Shown: one piece after another, positions 1-8,075 of the stretch
Position numbering within the stretch: position 1 is the first letter of the stretch
Layout of the letters: the number at the start of each line of letters is the position of its first letter
Source: Georgenia faecalis
Lineage (GTDB): Bacteria; Actinomycetota; Actinomycetes; Actinomycetales; Actinomycetaceae
Direction: 5' to 3'
Length of the DNA: 64,000 bases
Assembly: GCF_003710105.1 (NCBI RefSeq)
Contig: NZ_CP033325.1
Span: forward strand, 2,046,001 to 2,110,000
Notes under the pieces: model-generated
The model's input: the letters and a program-made list of their open reading frames with translations, nothing else
What the model was told of the DNA's origin: nothing
Database searches by the model: none
Position numbers and translations under genes: made by a program

Positions 1-88
1 ACGCTCGGGCATGGCGCACTCCGCTCCACGAGACAGGCCCCGACCCTACGCTCGGGGGAACGCCGCGCGCATCGAACGGAGGACCGCA

Positions 89-997
89 ATGATCGAGTTC
101 CGCTCCGTGAGCAAACGCTTCGCCGACGGCACGGAGGCCGTCGCCGACCTCGACCTCGTCATCCCGGCCCACCGCACGACCGTCCTCGTGGGCTCGTCGG
201 GGTCCGGCAAGACGACGATCCTGCGGATGATCAACCGGATGGTCGACCCCACGGCCGGCACGGTGAGCATCGACGGTGTCGACGTCCGCCAGCGCGCCCC
301 CGTCCCGCTGCGGCGCGGGATCGGCTACGTCATGCAGAGCGCCGGCCTGCTCCCGCACCGGAGGGTGCTCGACAACGTCACCACGGTGCTGCGCCTGGCG
401 AAGACCCCCCGGGCCACGGCCCGCGAGCGCGGGCTCGCCCTCATGGACACGGTGGGGCTGGACCGCTCCCTCGCGCGCCGCTACCCGCGCCAGCTCTCCG
501 GCGGCCAGCAGCAACGGGTGGGCGTGGCGCGGGCCCTGGCCTCGGACCCGAACATCCTCCTCATGGACGAGCCGTTCGGGGCGGTCGACCCCATCGTGCG
601 CGCCGAGCTCCAGGACGAGCTGCTGCGCCTGCAGCAGCACCTGGCCAAGACCATCGTCTTCGTCACCCACGACATCGACGAGGCGTTCCGCCTCGGCGAC
701 CAGGTGGTCATCCTCGAGACCGGGGGGCGCATCGCGCAGCAGGGCACCCCGGCGGACATCCTCGCCGCCCCGGCCAGCCCGTTCGTCGCGCGGTTCATCG
801 GCGCGGACCGGGGCCGGCGCTCGCTGCAGGTGGTCGAGCAGGACGGGCGCCGCCTCGTCGTCGACGCCGCGGGGCGCCCGGCGGGCGTGCTCGACGGCGC
901 TCTCGACGCGCGGCCCGGCGGGGGGCCCGGCACGCTGCCCGATGCGGTGCCCGGCGGCACGCCCGACGCACGGCCCGACGGCGGAGGGCGGCCCTGA
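89..997 (+). CDS. Osmoprotectant ABC transporter, ATP-binding subunit
   Basis: This is the ATPase that powers import of a quaternary-amine osmoprotectant such as glycine betaine, choline or carnitine. All ABC motifs are visible: Walker A GSSGSGKT (residues 35-42), signature LSGGQQQR, Walker B ILLMDEPFGAVDP and the H-loop THD. The protein is 302 aa if started at the ATG at 89, which has a GGAGG site about 7 nt upstream; an in-frame ATG at 11 would add a non-conserved arginine-rich leader. No CBS domain is visible after the ATPase core. Instead there is a roughly 35-residue Gly/Pro/Asp-rich tail. The TGA overlaps the ATG of the next permease (TGATG), so translation is coupled. The family (OpuCA/OsmV type) is clear; the substrate is inferred from the operon. 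Confidence 0.93.
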   Translation: MIEFRSVSKRFADGTEAVADLDLVIPAHRTTVLVGSSGSGKTTILRMINRMVDPTAGTVSIDGVDVRQRAPVPLRRGIGYVMQSAGLLPHRRVLDNVTTVLRLAKTPRATARERGLALMDTVGLDRSLARRYPRQLSGGQQQRVGVARALASDPNILLMDEPFGAVDPIVRAELQDELLRLQQHLAKTIVFVTHDIDEAFRLGDQVVILETGGRIAQQGTPADILAAPASPFVARFIGADRGRRSLQVVEQDGRRLVVDAAGRPAGVLDGALDARPGGGPGTLPDAVPGGTPDARPDGGGRP

Positions 998-1677
998 TGG
1001 GCTGGGTCACCGCCAACCTCGGCCTCATCGGCGAGCTCACGCTCCAGCACGCGCGCCTCAGCGTCGTGCCGGTAGTGCTCGGGTTCGTCCTCGCCCTCCC
1101 CCTGGGCGTGCTCGCGGCGCGGTACCGCCGGGTCCAGGGCCCGCTGCTCGGCGCCGTCGGGCTGATCTACACGGTCCCCTCGCTCGCCCTGTTCGTCCTC
1201 CTCCCCCCGGTCCTCGGCATCAGCTTCCTCAGCGACGTCAACGTCGTCATCGCCATGACGCTCTACGCGGTGGCGCTCATGACCCGGTTCGTCAGCGACG
1301 CCCTCGGCTCCGTCGACCCCGCGGTGCGTGCCTCGGCCACCGCCATGGGGTACTCCGCGTGGGGCCGCTTCTGGGCGGTCGAGCTGCCGCTGGCCGGCCC
1401 GGTGCTGCTCGCGGGCCTGCGGGTGGTCGCCGTGAGCACGGTGAGCCTGGTGACCGTCGGCGTCCTCGTCGGCATCCGCACGCTCGGCACCCTGTTCATG
1501 GACGGGCTCCAGCGCGGGATCCCGGCGGAGATCGTCACCGGGATCGTCGCCACCGTCGTCGTCGCCCTCGTGTTCGACGTCGCGCTCATCGTCCTCGGCC
1601 GCGCCCTCATGCCGTGGGCGCGCACCGCCCGCCGCGCCGAGCGCCGCGTCCGGCTCACCGCGGGGGCACCGGCATGA
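997..1677 (+). CDS. Osmoprotectant ABC transporter permease 1
   Basis: Integral membrane subunit of the betaine/choline-type importer, 226 aa with about six hydrophobic segments and the binding-protein-dependent permease fold. The EAA-like cytoplasmic loop that docks on the ATPase is seen around ASATAMGYSAWGRFWAVELP. It starts on an ATG overlapping the stop of the ATPase gene and its own stop overlaps the ATG of the second permease (ATGA at 1674), so the four genes behave as one translational unit. Two separate permeases, as here, are typical of OpuCB/OpuCD or OsmW/OsmY systems; ProW-type systems have one. Subunit identity is firm; substrate choice cannot be read from the sequence. Confidence 0.92.
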   Translation: MGWVTANLGLIGELTLQHARLSVVPVVLGFVLALPLGVLAARYRRVQGPLLGAVGLIYTVPSLALFVLLPPVLGISFLSDVNVVIAMTLYAVALMTRFVSDALGSVDPAVRASATAMGYSAWGRFWAVELPLAGPVLLAGLRVVAVSTVSLVTVGVLVGIRTLGTLFMDGLQRGIPAEIVTGIVATVVVALVFDVALIVLGRALMPWARTARRAERRVRLTAGAPA

Positions 1678-2369
1678 GCCTCTTCGCGCAGGCGTGGGCC
1701 TGGCTCACCGCCCCCGAGCAGTGGACCGGCGCCGGGGCGCTGCCGGTGCGGGTCGGCGAGCACCTCCTCTACACGCTCGTCGCCCTGGCGCTCGCCACGC
1801 TCGTCGCCGTCCCGGTGGGCTACGCCGTCGGGCACACCGGCCGCGGCCGCCAGCTCGCCGTCGGCCTCGCGGGGGCGGCCCGCGCGCTGCCCTCCCTCGG
1901 GGTGCTCACCGTGCTCACGCTCGCGGTCGGCGTCGGGCGGGCCGGGCTCGCCGCCACCGCGGTGCTCGTCGTGCTCGCGATCCCCCCGGTGCTCGCCGGC
2001 GCCTACGCCGGGGTGGAGAACGTCGACGGCGCCGTCACGGAGTCCGCGCGTGCCCTGGGCATGACCCCGTGGCAGGTCCTCACCCGCGTGGAGGCACCCC
2101 TCGGCCTGCCGCTGCTCATCGGCGGGGTGCGCAGCGCCGCCCTGCAGATCATCGCCACCGCGGTGCTGGCGGCGTACGTCGGGCTGGGCGGTCTCGGGGT
2201 CTACATCCAGCGCGGCATCGCTCTGCGCCGCTACGAGGAGATGCTCGGCGGGGCCATCGCCATCGTCGCTCTGGCGCTCGTCGCCGATGCCCTTTTTGCC
2301 TTGCTCGCGCGCGTCGCCGTGCGGTTGAGTGGCACGGAGCGCAGGCTCGTACCCACTGTCACGACGTAG
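1674..2369 (+). CDS. Osmoprotectant ABC transporter permease 2
   Basis: Second permease of the importer, 231 aa, paralogous to the preceding one. It has a periplasmic-side N-terminus followed by about six membrane segments, and an EAA-type loop (TESARALGMTPWQVLTRVEAP). The start ATG at 1674 overlaps the upstream TGA (ATGA), which fixes the start and implies coupled translation. A much longer open frame begins at 276 but runs antisense to the codon bias of the ATPase gene; it is a GC-rich shadow and was ignored. The lipoprotein substrate-binding gene follows after 9 nt. Confidence 0.92.
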   Translation: MSLFAQAWAWLTAPEQWTGAGALPVRVGEHLLYTLVALALATLVAVPVGYAVGHTGRGRQLAVGLAGAARALPSLGVLTVLTLAVGVGRAGLAATAVLVVLAIPPVLAGAYAGVENVDGAVTESARALGMTPWQVLTRVEAPLGLPLLIGGVRSAALQIIATAVLAAYVGLGGLGVYIQRGIALRRYEEMLGGAIAIVALALVADALFALLARVAVRLSGTERRLVPTVTT

Positions 2370-2378
2370 GGAGTGCCC

Positions 2379-3317
2379 ATGAGCAGCGTCCGACGCCCAC
2401 TCACCGTTCTCGGCGCCTCCGGGGCGCTCGCACTGCTGGCCGCGTGCGGGTCCGGCGATCCACTCGCCGAGCCGGCCACGGACGACGGCGGCGCCACCTC
2501 CGCCGGCGCCGGGGAGATGGTCGTCGTCGGCTCCCAGGCCTACTACTCCAACGAGATCGTCGCGGAGATCTACGCGCAGGCGCTCGAGGACGCCGGGTAC
2601 GACGTCGAGCGCCAGTTCCAGATCGGCCAGCGCGACGTCTACCTCCAGGCGATGGAGGGCGGCGAGGTGCACGTCCTGCCCGAGTACACGGGCAACCTGC
2701 TCCAGTTCTACGACGCCGAGACGGAGGTCCGCAGCTCCGAGGACGTCGCGGGGGCGCTCCCCGACGCTCTGCCCGAGGGGCTGGAGGTGCTCGCCTACTC
2801 CGAGGCGCAGGACGCGGACTCCTACAACGTCACCGCCGAGTTCGCCGAGACCAACGGCATCACCAGCCTCGCCGACCTCGCGGACTACGACGGCGAGATC
2901 ATCGTCGGCGGCAACGCCGAGCTGGAGAGCCGGCCCTACGGGCCGCAGGGGCTGGCGGACATCTACGGCGTCGAGGTGGACTTCCTCGCCATCGGCGACA
3001 GTGGCGGCCCGCTGACCAAGGACGCCATCCGCGACGGCACCATCACCATGGGCGACATCTACACCGCCGACCCGGACCTCGCCTCGGGCGACTTCGTCAC
3101 CCTGGAGGACCCGGAGAGCATGATCCTCGCGCAGAACGTCGTGCCGCTGGTCGACGCCGCGCTCGCCGACGACCTCGCCGGTGTGCTCGACCCGGTGAGC
3201 GAGGCGCTCACCACCGAGGACCTCATCGAGCTCAACGCGCGCAGCCAGGGCGAGCAGCTCGACTCCGCGACCATCGCCACCGACTGGCTCACCGAGAACG
3301 GCCTGGCGGGATCGTGA
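2379..3317 (+). CDS. Osmoprotectant ABC transporter substrate-binding lipoprotein
   Basis: Extracellular solute receptor of the importer (OpuCC/OsmF-like, 312 aa). It has a lipoprotein signal peptide with lipobox LAAC, the modified cysteine being residue 23. A Gly/Thr/Asp-rich linker follows and then the two-lobed type II binding fold, with family motifs VVGSQAYYSNEI near the start and EVHVLPEYTGNLLQFY in the first lobe. The ATG at 2379 has AGGGAG 5 nt upstream and is preferred to the GTG at 2373. The last codons overlap the GTG start of the DinB gene. Aromatic residues expected in a quaternary-amine box (several Tyr) are present, but the ligand is inferred. Confidence 0.92.
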   Translation: MSSVRRPLTVLGASGALALLAACGSGDPLAEPATDDGGATSAGAGEMVVVGSQAYYSNEIVAEIYAQALEDAGYDVERQFQIGQRDVYLQAMEGGEVHVLPEYTGNLLQFYDAETEVRSSEDVAGALPDALPEGLEVLAYSEAQDADSYNVTAEFAETNGITSLADLADYDGEIIVGGNAELESRPYGPQGLADIYGVEVDFLAIGDSGGPLTKDAIRDGTITMGDIYTADPDLASGDFVTLEDPESMILAQNVVPLVDAALADDLAGVLDPVSEALTTEDLIELNARSQGEQLDSATIATDWLTENGLAGS

Positions 3318-3832
3318 GCGCCGCGACCGACCTCCTCCTCGACGCGTTCTCCCGCGTGCGCGAGGAGGTCCACGCCGCGGCCGACGGGCTCAGCCGCGAC
3401 GAGCTGGCCGTGCGCCTCGACCCGGACGCCAACTCGGTGGGGTGGCTGCTGTGGCACCTCACCCGCGTGCAGGACGACCACATCTCCGACGTCGCCGGGC
3501 GGGAGGAGCGCTGGACCGCCGACGGGTGGCGGGCGCGCTTCGCCCTCCCGGTGGACGGGCTCGGGTACGGGCACAGCTCGGAGGAGGTGGGGCTGGTGCG
3601 GGGCTTCGACGCCGAGCTGGTCCTCGCCTACTACGACGCCGTGCACGATCAAACGGTGGCGTTCGTCCGGGGCCTGGACGACGGCGCCCTCGACCGGGTG
3701 GTCGACGAGGACTGGGACCCGCCCGTGACCCTCGCCGTGCGGCTCGTCAGCGTCATCTCCGACTGCCTGCAGCACGTCGGGCAGGCGGCGTTCGTCGCCG
3801 GGGTCGTCAAGCGCCGACGGGGCAACGGCTGA
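3314..3832 (+). CDS. DinB / DUF664-family protein (mycothiol-transferase-like)
   Basis: 172-aa four-helix-bundle protein of the DinB/YfiT-like superfamily. In actinobacteria many members are mycothiol-dependent S-transferases or related metal enzymes. The expected metal ligands are visible as histidines in WHLTRVQDDH (near residues 45-54) and in QHVGQAAF near the C-terminus. The GTG at 3314 overlaps the TGA of the binding-protein gene (GTGA), so it is co-translated with the importer operon even though no functional link with osmoprotection is known. The gene on the other side is convergent and only 17 nt away. Substrate unknown. Confidence 0.85.
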   Translation: MSAATDLLLDAFSRVREEVHAAADGLSRDELAVRLDPDANSVGWLLWHLTRVQDDHISDVAGREERWTADGWRARFALPVDGLGYGHSSEEVGLVRGFDAELVLAYYDAVHDQTVAFVRGLDDGALDRVVDEDWDPPVTLAVRLVSVISDCLQHVGQAAFVAGVVKRRRGNG

Positions 3833-3849
3833 GACAGCGGGCCAGCGCG

Positions 3850-4473
3850 TCAGGCGAGCTGGAGCGTGGTGAGGCAGGTGGCGCCGTCGTCGCCGGTGGA
3901 GAAGGGCACCTCGCCCGTGCGGCCGTCCGCGGTGATCCGGACGGTTCCCTCGACGTCCCGCGGGAGCCACATCCCGACGAAGCCGTTCTCGGCGGTCGTG
4001 CGCTCCTCGTTGAGGATGACGTCGCCGGCGTCGTCGAGGACGGTCACCTCGACGGCCTCGCCGGTGAGCTCGCCCTGGCACGTGGTGAGCGAGTGGTAGA
4101 AGCACTCGTGGGTCTGGTCGACGTAGGGGGCCACGGAGAGGTAGAAGCGGTCCTCCGGGAGCGCGAGGGTGAGCTCGCCGGACGCGTCGGAGAGCAGCAG
4201 CTCGTCGACCCGCACGGAGGCCATGAGGTCCGCCGGGCGCTCGGCGCCGCCGAGGGCGTCGAGGTGCTCGATGATCTCGGTGGGCTCCATGCCCGCGAGG
4301 TCGTACGCGAGCAGGAGCGGGTCGTCGGCGCTCGCCTCCTCGGAGGCGCTCGCCCCGGTGGACGTCCCCGCCGCGGGAAGCGTCTCGTTCGCGTCCTCGC
4401 CCGCCGTCGTGCCGGAGGAGCAGCCCGCCAGCACGAGCACCGCGGTGACCATCGTGATCGTCCGTCGTCTCAT
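3850..4473 (-). CDS. cueP: CueP-family copper-binding lipoprotein
   Basis: Predicted membrane-anchored extracytoplasmic copper-binding protein, 207 aa. The lipobox is LAGC with Cys18 as the lipid site, followed by a Ser/Ala/Glu-rich spacer to about residue 50. The CueP core is recognised by YVDQTHECFYHSLTTC, GFVGMWLPRD and TCLTTLQL near the C-terminus. The three cysteines that bind copper in Salmonella CueP are matched by Cys124, Cys132 (same spacing of eight) and Cys200. The ATG at 4473 has a GGAGGG site; the longer open frame upstream is not plausible because it would bury the signal peptide. The neighbouring divergent gene is a membrane cytochrome, which may hint at redox or copper handling at the cell surface (inference). 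Confidence 0.88.
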   Translation of the reverse strand: MRRRTITMVTAVLVLAGCSSGTTAGEDANETLPAAGTSTGASASEEASADDPLLLAYDLAGMEPTEIIEHLDALGGAERPADLMASVRVDELLLSDASGELTLALPEDRFYLSVAPYVDQTHECFYHSLTTCQGELTGEAVEVTVLDDAGDVILNEERTTAENGFVGMWLPRDVEGTVRITADGRTGEVPFSTGDDGATCLTTLQLA

Positions 4474-4694
4474 GGGTCCACCCTCCCGGAGGGGGCATAC
4501 GTCCGGAATGGGCCCTTGGTCCCCAATCGTTCCGACGGCGTCGGGGTGGTCGGTCGATCGCCGTCCGTCGCCCGGCCGGCGCGGCCCCCCCACGGCGCGC
4601 GGGCCCTAGGCTGGCTCCGGTGCCCGGTCCCCCGGGCCCGGTGACCGCCCGCGTGGTGTCGGCGCCGGACACCGGAAGGATGGCCCCGCAGCCG

Positions 4695-5621
4695 ATGAGC
4701 ACGTCGAAGAACCGTTCCCCCCGCAGCCGTTGGCGCACCCTGGCCTGGCTGGTGCCCGCCGCCCTCGTCGCGGTGGTCGCCGTCGTCCTTCTCGCCCGCT
4801 GGCTGCGTGACCTGCCCGCGGTGAGCGCGTTCGTCGCCGACTACCCCGGCACCGCGCCCCGCCCGGCGGACGCCCCCGAGGGGATCCCGGCATGGCTGGC
4901 GTGGCAGCACTTCTTCAACGCCTTCTTCCTCGTGCTCCTCGTGCGCACCGGCATGCTCATCCGCGCTGGAGGCCGCCAGCAGGGGCACTGGCAGCGCCGG
5001 AACACGGGGCCGCTGCGGACCAAGGGCAAGCCCGCCAAGATCTCGCTCAACCTCTGGCTGCACCTCGCCGTCGACGTCCTGTGGGTCCTCACCGGGATCA
5101 GCTACGTCGTCATGCTCCTCGCCACCGGCCAGTGGGTGCGGATCGTCCCGACGACGTGGGAGGTCTTCCCCCACGCCGCGTCGGCGCTGCTGCAGTACGC
5201 CTCCTTCGACTGGCCCAGCAGCGACGGCTGGTCGAGCTACAACGCCCTCCAGCAGCTCGCCTACTTCGTCACCGTCTTCGTCGCCGCGCCGCTGTCCATC
5301 ATCACCGGCCTGCGGATGTCCCCGGCGTGGCCGAAGGGCGCGGGCGGGATCAACCGCGTCGTCCCCATCGGGGTGGCCCGGGCCCTGCACTTCCCGGTGA
5401 TGCTCTACTTCGTCGCGTTCGTCGTCGTGCACGTGACGCTGGTGCTCACCACGGGTGCCCGCGAGAACCTCAACCACATGTTCGCCGCCAGCGACGACGG
5501 CGGATGGCTGGGCGTGGTGCTCTTCGCGGTGTCCGTGGCCCTCATGGTGGCGGCCTGGGTCCTCGCCAAGCCGGTCTTCACCGGCCCGGTCGCGGCGCTC
5601 ACCGGCAAGGTGGCGCGCTAG
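4695..5621 (+). CDS. Cytochrome b561-type membrane protein
   Basis: Integral membrane haem protein of the cytochrome b/b561 group, about 308 aa with five or so hydrophobic segments. Candidate haem ligands are the histidines in AWQHFFNAFF, NLWLHLAVDV, VFPHAAS, ALHFPVML and VVVHVTLVL. Such proteins usually move electrons between quinones and a periplasmic or exoplasmic oxidoreductase, often a molybdopterin enzyme. One such enzyme lies in this window but 56 kb away (61218-62774), so pairing is only a possibility. The start is uncertain: ATG 4695 is chosen to begin just before the basic segment and first membrane helix; ATG 4680 and GTG 4620 are alternatives. Divergent from cueP with a 221-bp gap. 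Confidence 0.8.
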   Translation: MSTSKNRSPRSRWRTLAWLVPAALVAVVAVVLLARWLRDLPAVSAFVADYPGTAPRPADAPEGIPAWLAWQHFFNAFFLVLLVRTGMLIRAGGRQQGHWQRRNTGPLRTKGKPAKISLNLWLHLAVDVLWVLTGISYVVMLLATGQWVRIVPTTWEVFPHAASALLQYASFDWPSSDGWSSYNALQQLAYFVTVFVAAPLSIITGLRMSPAWPKGAGGINRVVPIGVARALHFPVMLYFVAFVVVHVTLVLTTGARENLNHMFAASDDGGWLGVVLFAVSVALMVAAWVLAKPVFTGPVAALTGKVAR

Positions 5622-5660
5622 CAGCCCTCACCGCCCCGGCGCCGGCGCGGACACCGCCGA

Positions 5661-6887
5661 CTACCGGCCGGACGGCGCGAACGCGCTCTGGAAGACGAGG
5701 CACGCCGCACCCACAGCGGCGACCTCGCCGCCGAACGCCGACTCGCGCACGTGCACCGTGCGGCCGTTGGCGGTGCCGAGGTCGGCCAGGGCCGGCAGGA
5801 AGATCGCCCGCATCGGTTCCCACGACGGCCCGCCGAGGACGATCTGGTCCACGTCGAGCAGCGCGACCAGGTTCGACACGTACAGGTGCGCGCCGCGCAG
5901 CGCCCTCTCCACGACCGCTACTGCAGCGGGATTGCCCAGCTCAGCCGCGCTCCACAGCATGCGGAAGAGCTGATCGACCTCGCGAGCGCTCAGCGCCGAG
6001 CCGGTATCCGTCCCGCCGTCCCATCCCGCTGGTGCCGGGAGGGCACCGGTCCGCAGGCCCTCGAGGACCATCCGGAACGGCCGGAGCAGCTCGCCGAAGC
6101 ACCCCCTGCGGCCGCACTCGCAGATCGGACCGTCAGGATCGACGATGGCGTGCCCCACGTCGCCGGCGTTGCTGGACGCGCCCTCGTGGACGTGCCCGTC
6201 GAGCATCAGCCCGACCCCGACCCCGGCGCCCCAGTAGAGGAACGCCTGGTGCGGGTGCTCGGTGGTGGGCCTCACCCAGTGCTCGGCGAGCACCGCGGCG
6301 GTGACGTCCTTGGCGAGCAGCGACGGGCGTCCGAACTGCTCCTCGAGCAGCTGCGCCAGGTGCAGCCCCGCCCAGCCCGGCGCCAGCCGCGGGCGGATGA
6401 GCGCGCCCTCCTCGGTGTCGATGGGCCCCGGAGCGGCGACGCCGATACCGAGCACGTCCTCCAGCGACCGGCCCGACGACTTGAGGAGCCCGCCAACCGC
6501 CTCAGTGATGACGTCCATGGTGTCGCGGGCGACGCCGGAAGGCGGCGGCAGATGGTGCGATTGCGCCACCGGCGTGCCGCAGAAGTCCAGCAACACGCAC
6601 GTGATCAGGCCCGGATCGAGGTGCACACCCACGGCGTAGGCGCCGTCGGGGTCGGACTGGAGGATGACGGCGGGCTTTCCCGGCCCGCCCGGGGACCGGT
6701 TGCCGATCTCTCGGACGAGGCCGCGCTCCAGCAGCCGCCGGCTCACGTTGGACACCGTCTGGGCGCTCAGCTGCGTCTCGCGTGCGATCTCGACCCGGCT
6801 CATCCCGTCAGGGCGGCGGCGCAGCATCGACAGCACGATGTTCTCGTTTATCGTCGCGATCGTCGCGAGACTCGCCGCGTGGCTCAC
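5661..6887 (-). CDS. ROK-family transcriptional repressor
   Basis: Sugar-sensing regulator (XylR/NagC/Mlc type), 408 aa. An N-terminal MarR-like winged helix lies at about residues 15-65 (SRVEIARETQLSAQTVSNVSRRLLERGLV). A ROK sugar-kinase-fold domain follows, with the zinc motif CECGRRGC and EGASSNAGDVGHA upstream of it. It starts on GTG 6887, three bases past the stop of the SGNH hydrolase gene, and is the last gene of the alpha-mannosidase operon. The likely role is to repress that operon and perhaps the divergent DUF4185 gene through inverted repeats in 11277-11369. The inducer is probably a mannose-type or related sugar; this is inferred from neighbours only. Confidence 0.9.
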   Translation of the reverse strand: MSHAASLATIATINENIVLSMLRRRPDGMSRVEIARETQLSAQTVSNVSRRLLERGLVREIGNRSPGGPGKPAVILQSDPDGAYAVGVHLDPGLITCVLLDFCGTPVAQSHHLPPPSGVARDTMDVITEAVGGLLKSSGRSLEDVLGIGVAAPGPIDTEEGALIRPRLAPGWAGLHLAQLLEEQFGRPSLLAKDVTAAVLAEHWVRPTTEHPHQAFLYWGAGVGVGLMLDGHVHEGASSNAGDVGHAIVDPDGPICECGRRGCFGELLRPFRMVLEGLRTGALPAPAGWDGGTDTGSALSAREVDQLFRMLWSAAELGNPAAVAVVERALRGAHLYVSNLVALLDVDQIVLGGPSWEPMRAIFLPALADLGTANGRTVHVRESAFGGEVAAVGAACLVFQSAFAPSGR

Positions 6888-6890
6888 CGG

Positions 6891-8075
6891 TCACTCCCTG
6901 TGCAATGCGTACTCCTGCAGGACGGGTTCCAAGACCTGCGACGACCACCTCTCCCCGATGAGCGCATGGACGTCTGGTCCTGGGTGGAGGTTATCCGGTA
7001 GCGGCATCCGCTCCGCGTCCCGCCCCGAGTACAGCGTCAACCCGTCCACGGCGACGAGCGCGTCGTCACCCCGTGCGGCGACGACCCGGGCGGTCTCCTC
7101 GCGGACGACGCGGAGCGAGAGCTTGCCCTGGCGGACGTCCTCCGCCGTCCCCCGCGTCCGCTGCCATGGGTAGGGGAGGTCGGGGTCCTCGTACGTCGGC
7201 CCGGCGCGTTCCTCCACCGGCTCGCACCAGATCGGCGACGCGACGACGATCGGCGTGCGCGGATGCCCGTCCCGGATGGTGTCGAGGAACGCGTGCAGCG
7301 CCGGCGCGAACGTCCGCCGGCGCATCGCGTCCGCCGACACGATGTTGATGCCCGCCTTGACGCTGATCACCTCGGCGGGCAGGTCGCGGATGACGCGCGC
7401 GATGAAGCCGTCGAGCATGGCGCTCCCGGAGAAGGCGAGACTGGTCAGCTGGACGCCGACGCGGCGGGCGGCGATCACCGGCCAGGTGCCCAGTGTCGAG
7501 TCGGCGGTGTAGCCGTGGCTGATCGAGCTGCCGTAGTGCACCCAGCGCGGGGCGGCCCGCGGCCCGGCGGCCCGGATGGGGCGGTCCGCGCGGACGGCGA
7601 CGACCTCGACGACGTCGGTGTACGGCACCCAGACCTCGAGGTCCCGCTCGACGCCTCCTCCCCCGACGTCGATCCGGACCGTCGTCGCGGGGCCGGTGAG
7701 GGTGCGCGCCCGCTCCGGCTGGTCGAAGGCGAACACGGCGCGTCCGGTGGCGACGGCGTCCGCGCCGCCGACGCACTCGCTCCCGACCGTCACCTCCCAT
7801 CGGCTCGGCGGGATGGCGGCGTCCTCCGAGGCGACCATGCGCGCGCCGCGGTAGTCGACCTCGATGACGCTCGCCGCGGTGCGCACCGCCAGGCGCACCC
7901 CAGCCGCCTGCGCCGACGTCATGCGCATGAACGGGTCGTCCACCCGGGCCCGCGCCCATCCCGGCAGGCGCGCCGGAACGAGCCCGCCCTCTCCCGGCTC
8001 CACGCTGACGGCACCCCGGAAGACGTCGGAGGAGAGCTCGCACCGGTGCGCGGCTCCCCGCGGCCCCGGCGTCAT
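6891..8075 (-). CDS. SGNH/GDSL-type hydrolase, probable carbohydrate esterase
   Basis: 394-aa protein with an N-terminal beta-rich domain (about residues 1-180) and a C-terminal SGNH esterase domain. The block I nucleophile region appears as HYGSSISHGY, an oxyanion-type Gly/Asn region around SVKAGINIVS, and the catalytic Asp/His pair as PLPDNLHPG. There is no signal peptide, so it acts in the cytosol, presumably removing acyl groups from imported oligosaccharides before or alongside the alpha-mannosidase. Its ATG overlaps the stop of the mannosidase gene (ATGA), and the ROK gene follows at once. The two-domain layout is common in actinobacterial sugar-acetyl esterases; the acyl substrate is not known. 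Confidence 0.86.
   Translation of the reverse strand: MTPGPRGAAHRCELSSDVFRGAVSVEPGEGGLVPARLPGWARARVDDPFMRMTSAQAAGVRLAVRTAASVIEVDYRGARMVASEDAAIPPSRWEVTVGSECVGGADAVATGRAVFAFDQPERARTLTGPATTVRIDVGGGGVERDLEVWVPYTDVVEVVAVRADRPIRAAGPRAAPRWVHYGSSISHGYTADSTLGTWPVIAARRVGVQLTSLAFSGSAMLDGFIARVIRDLPAEVISVKAGINIVSADAMRRRTFAPALHAFLDTIRDGHPRTPIVVASPIWCEPVEERAGPTYEDPDLPYPWQRTRGTAEDVRQGKLSLRVVREETARVVAARGDDALVAVDGLTLYSGRDAERMPLPDNLHPGPDVHALIGERWSSQVLEPVLQEYALHRE

Noticed and set aside
276-2369. 697-aa plus-strand frame over the ABC genes
   Set aside because: Arg/Ser/Pro-rich translation of the wrong frame; only the last 231 codons (from 1674) are the real permease.
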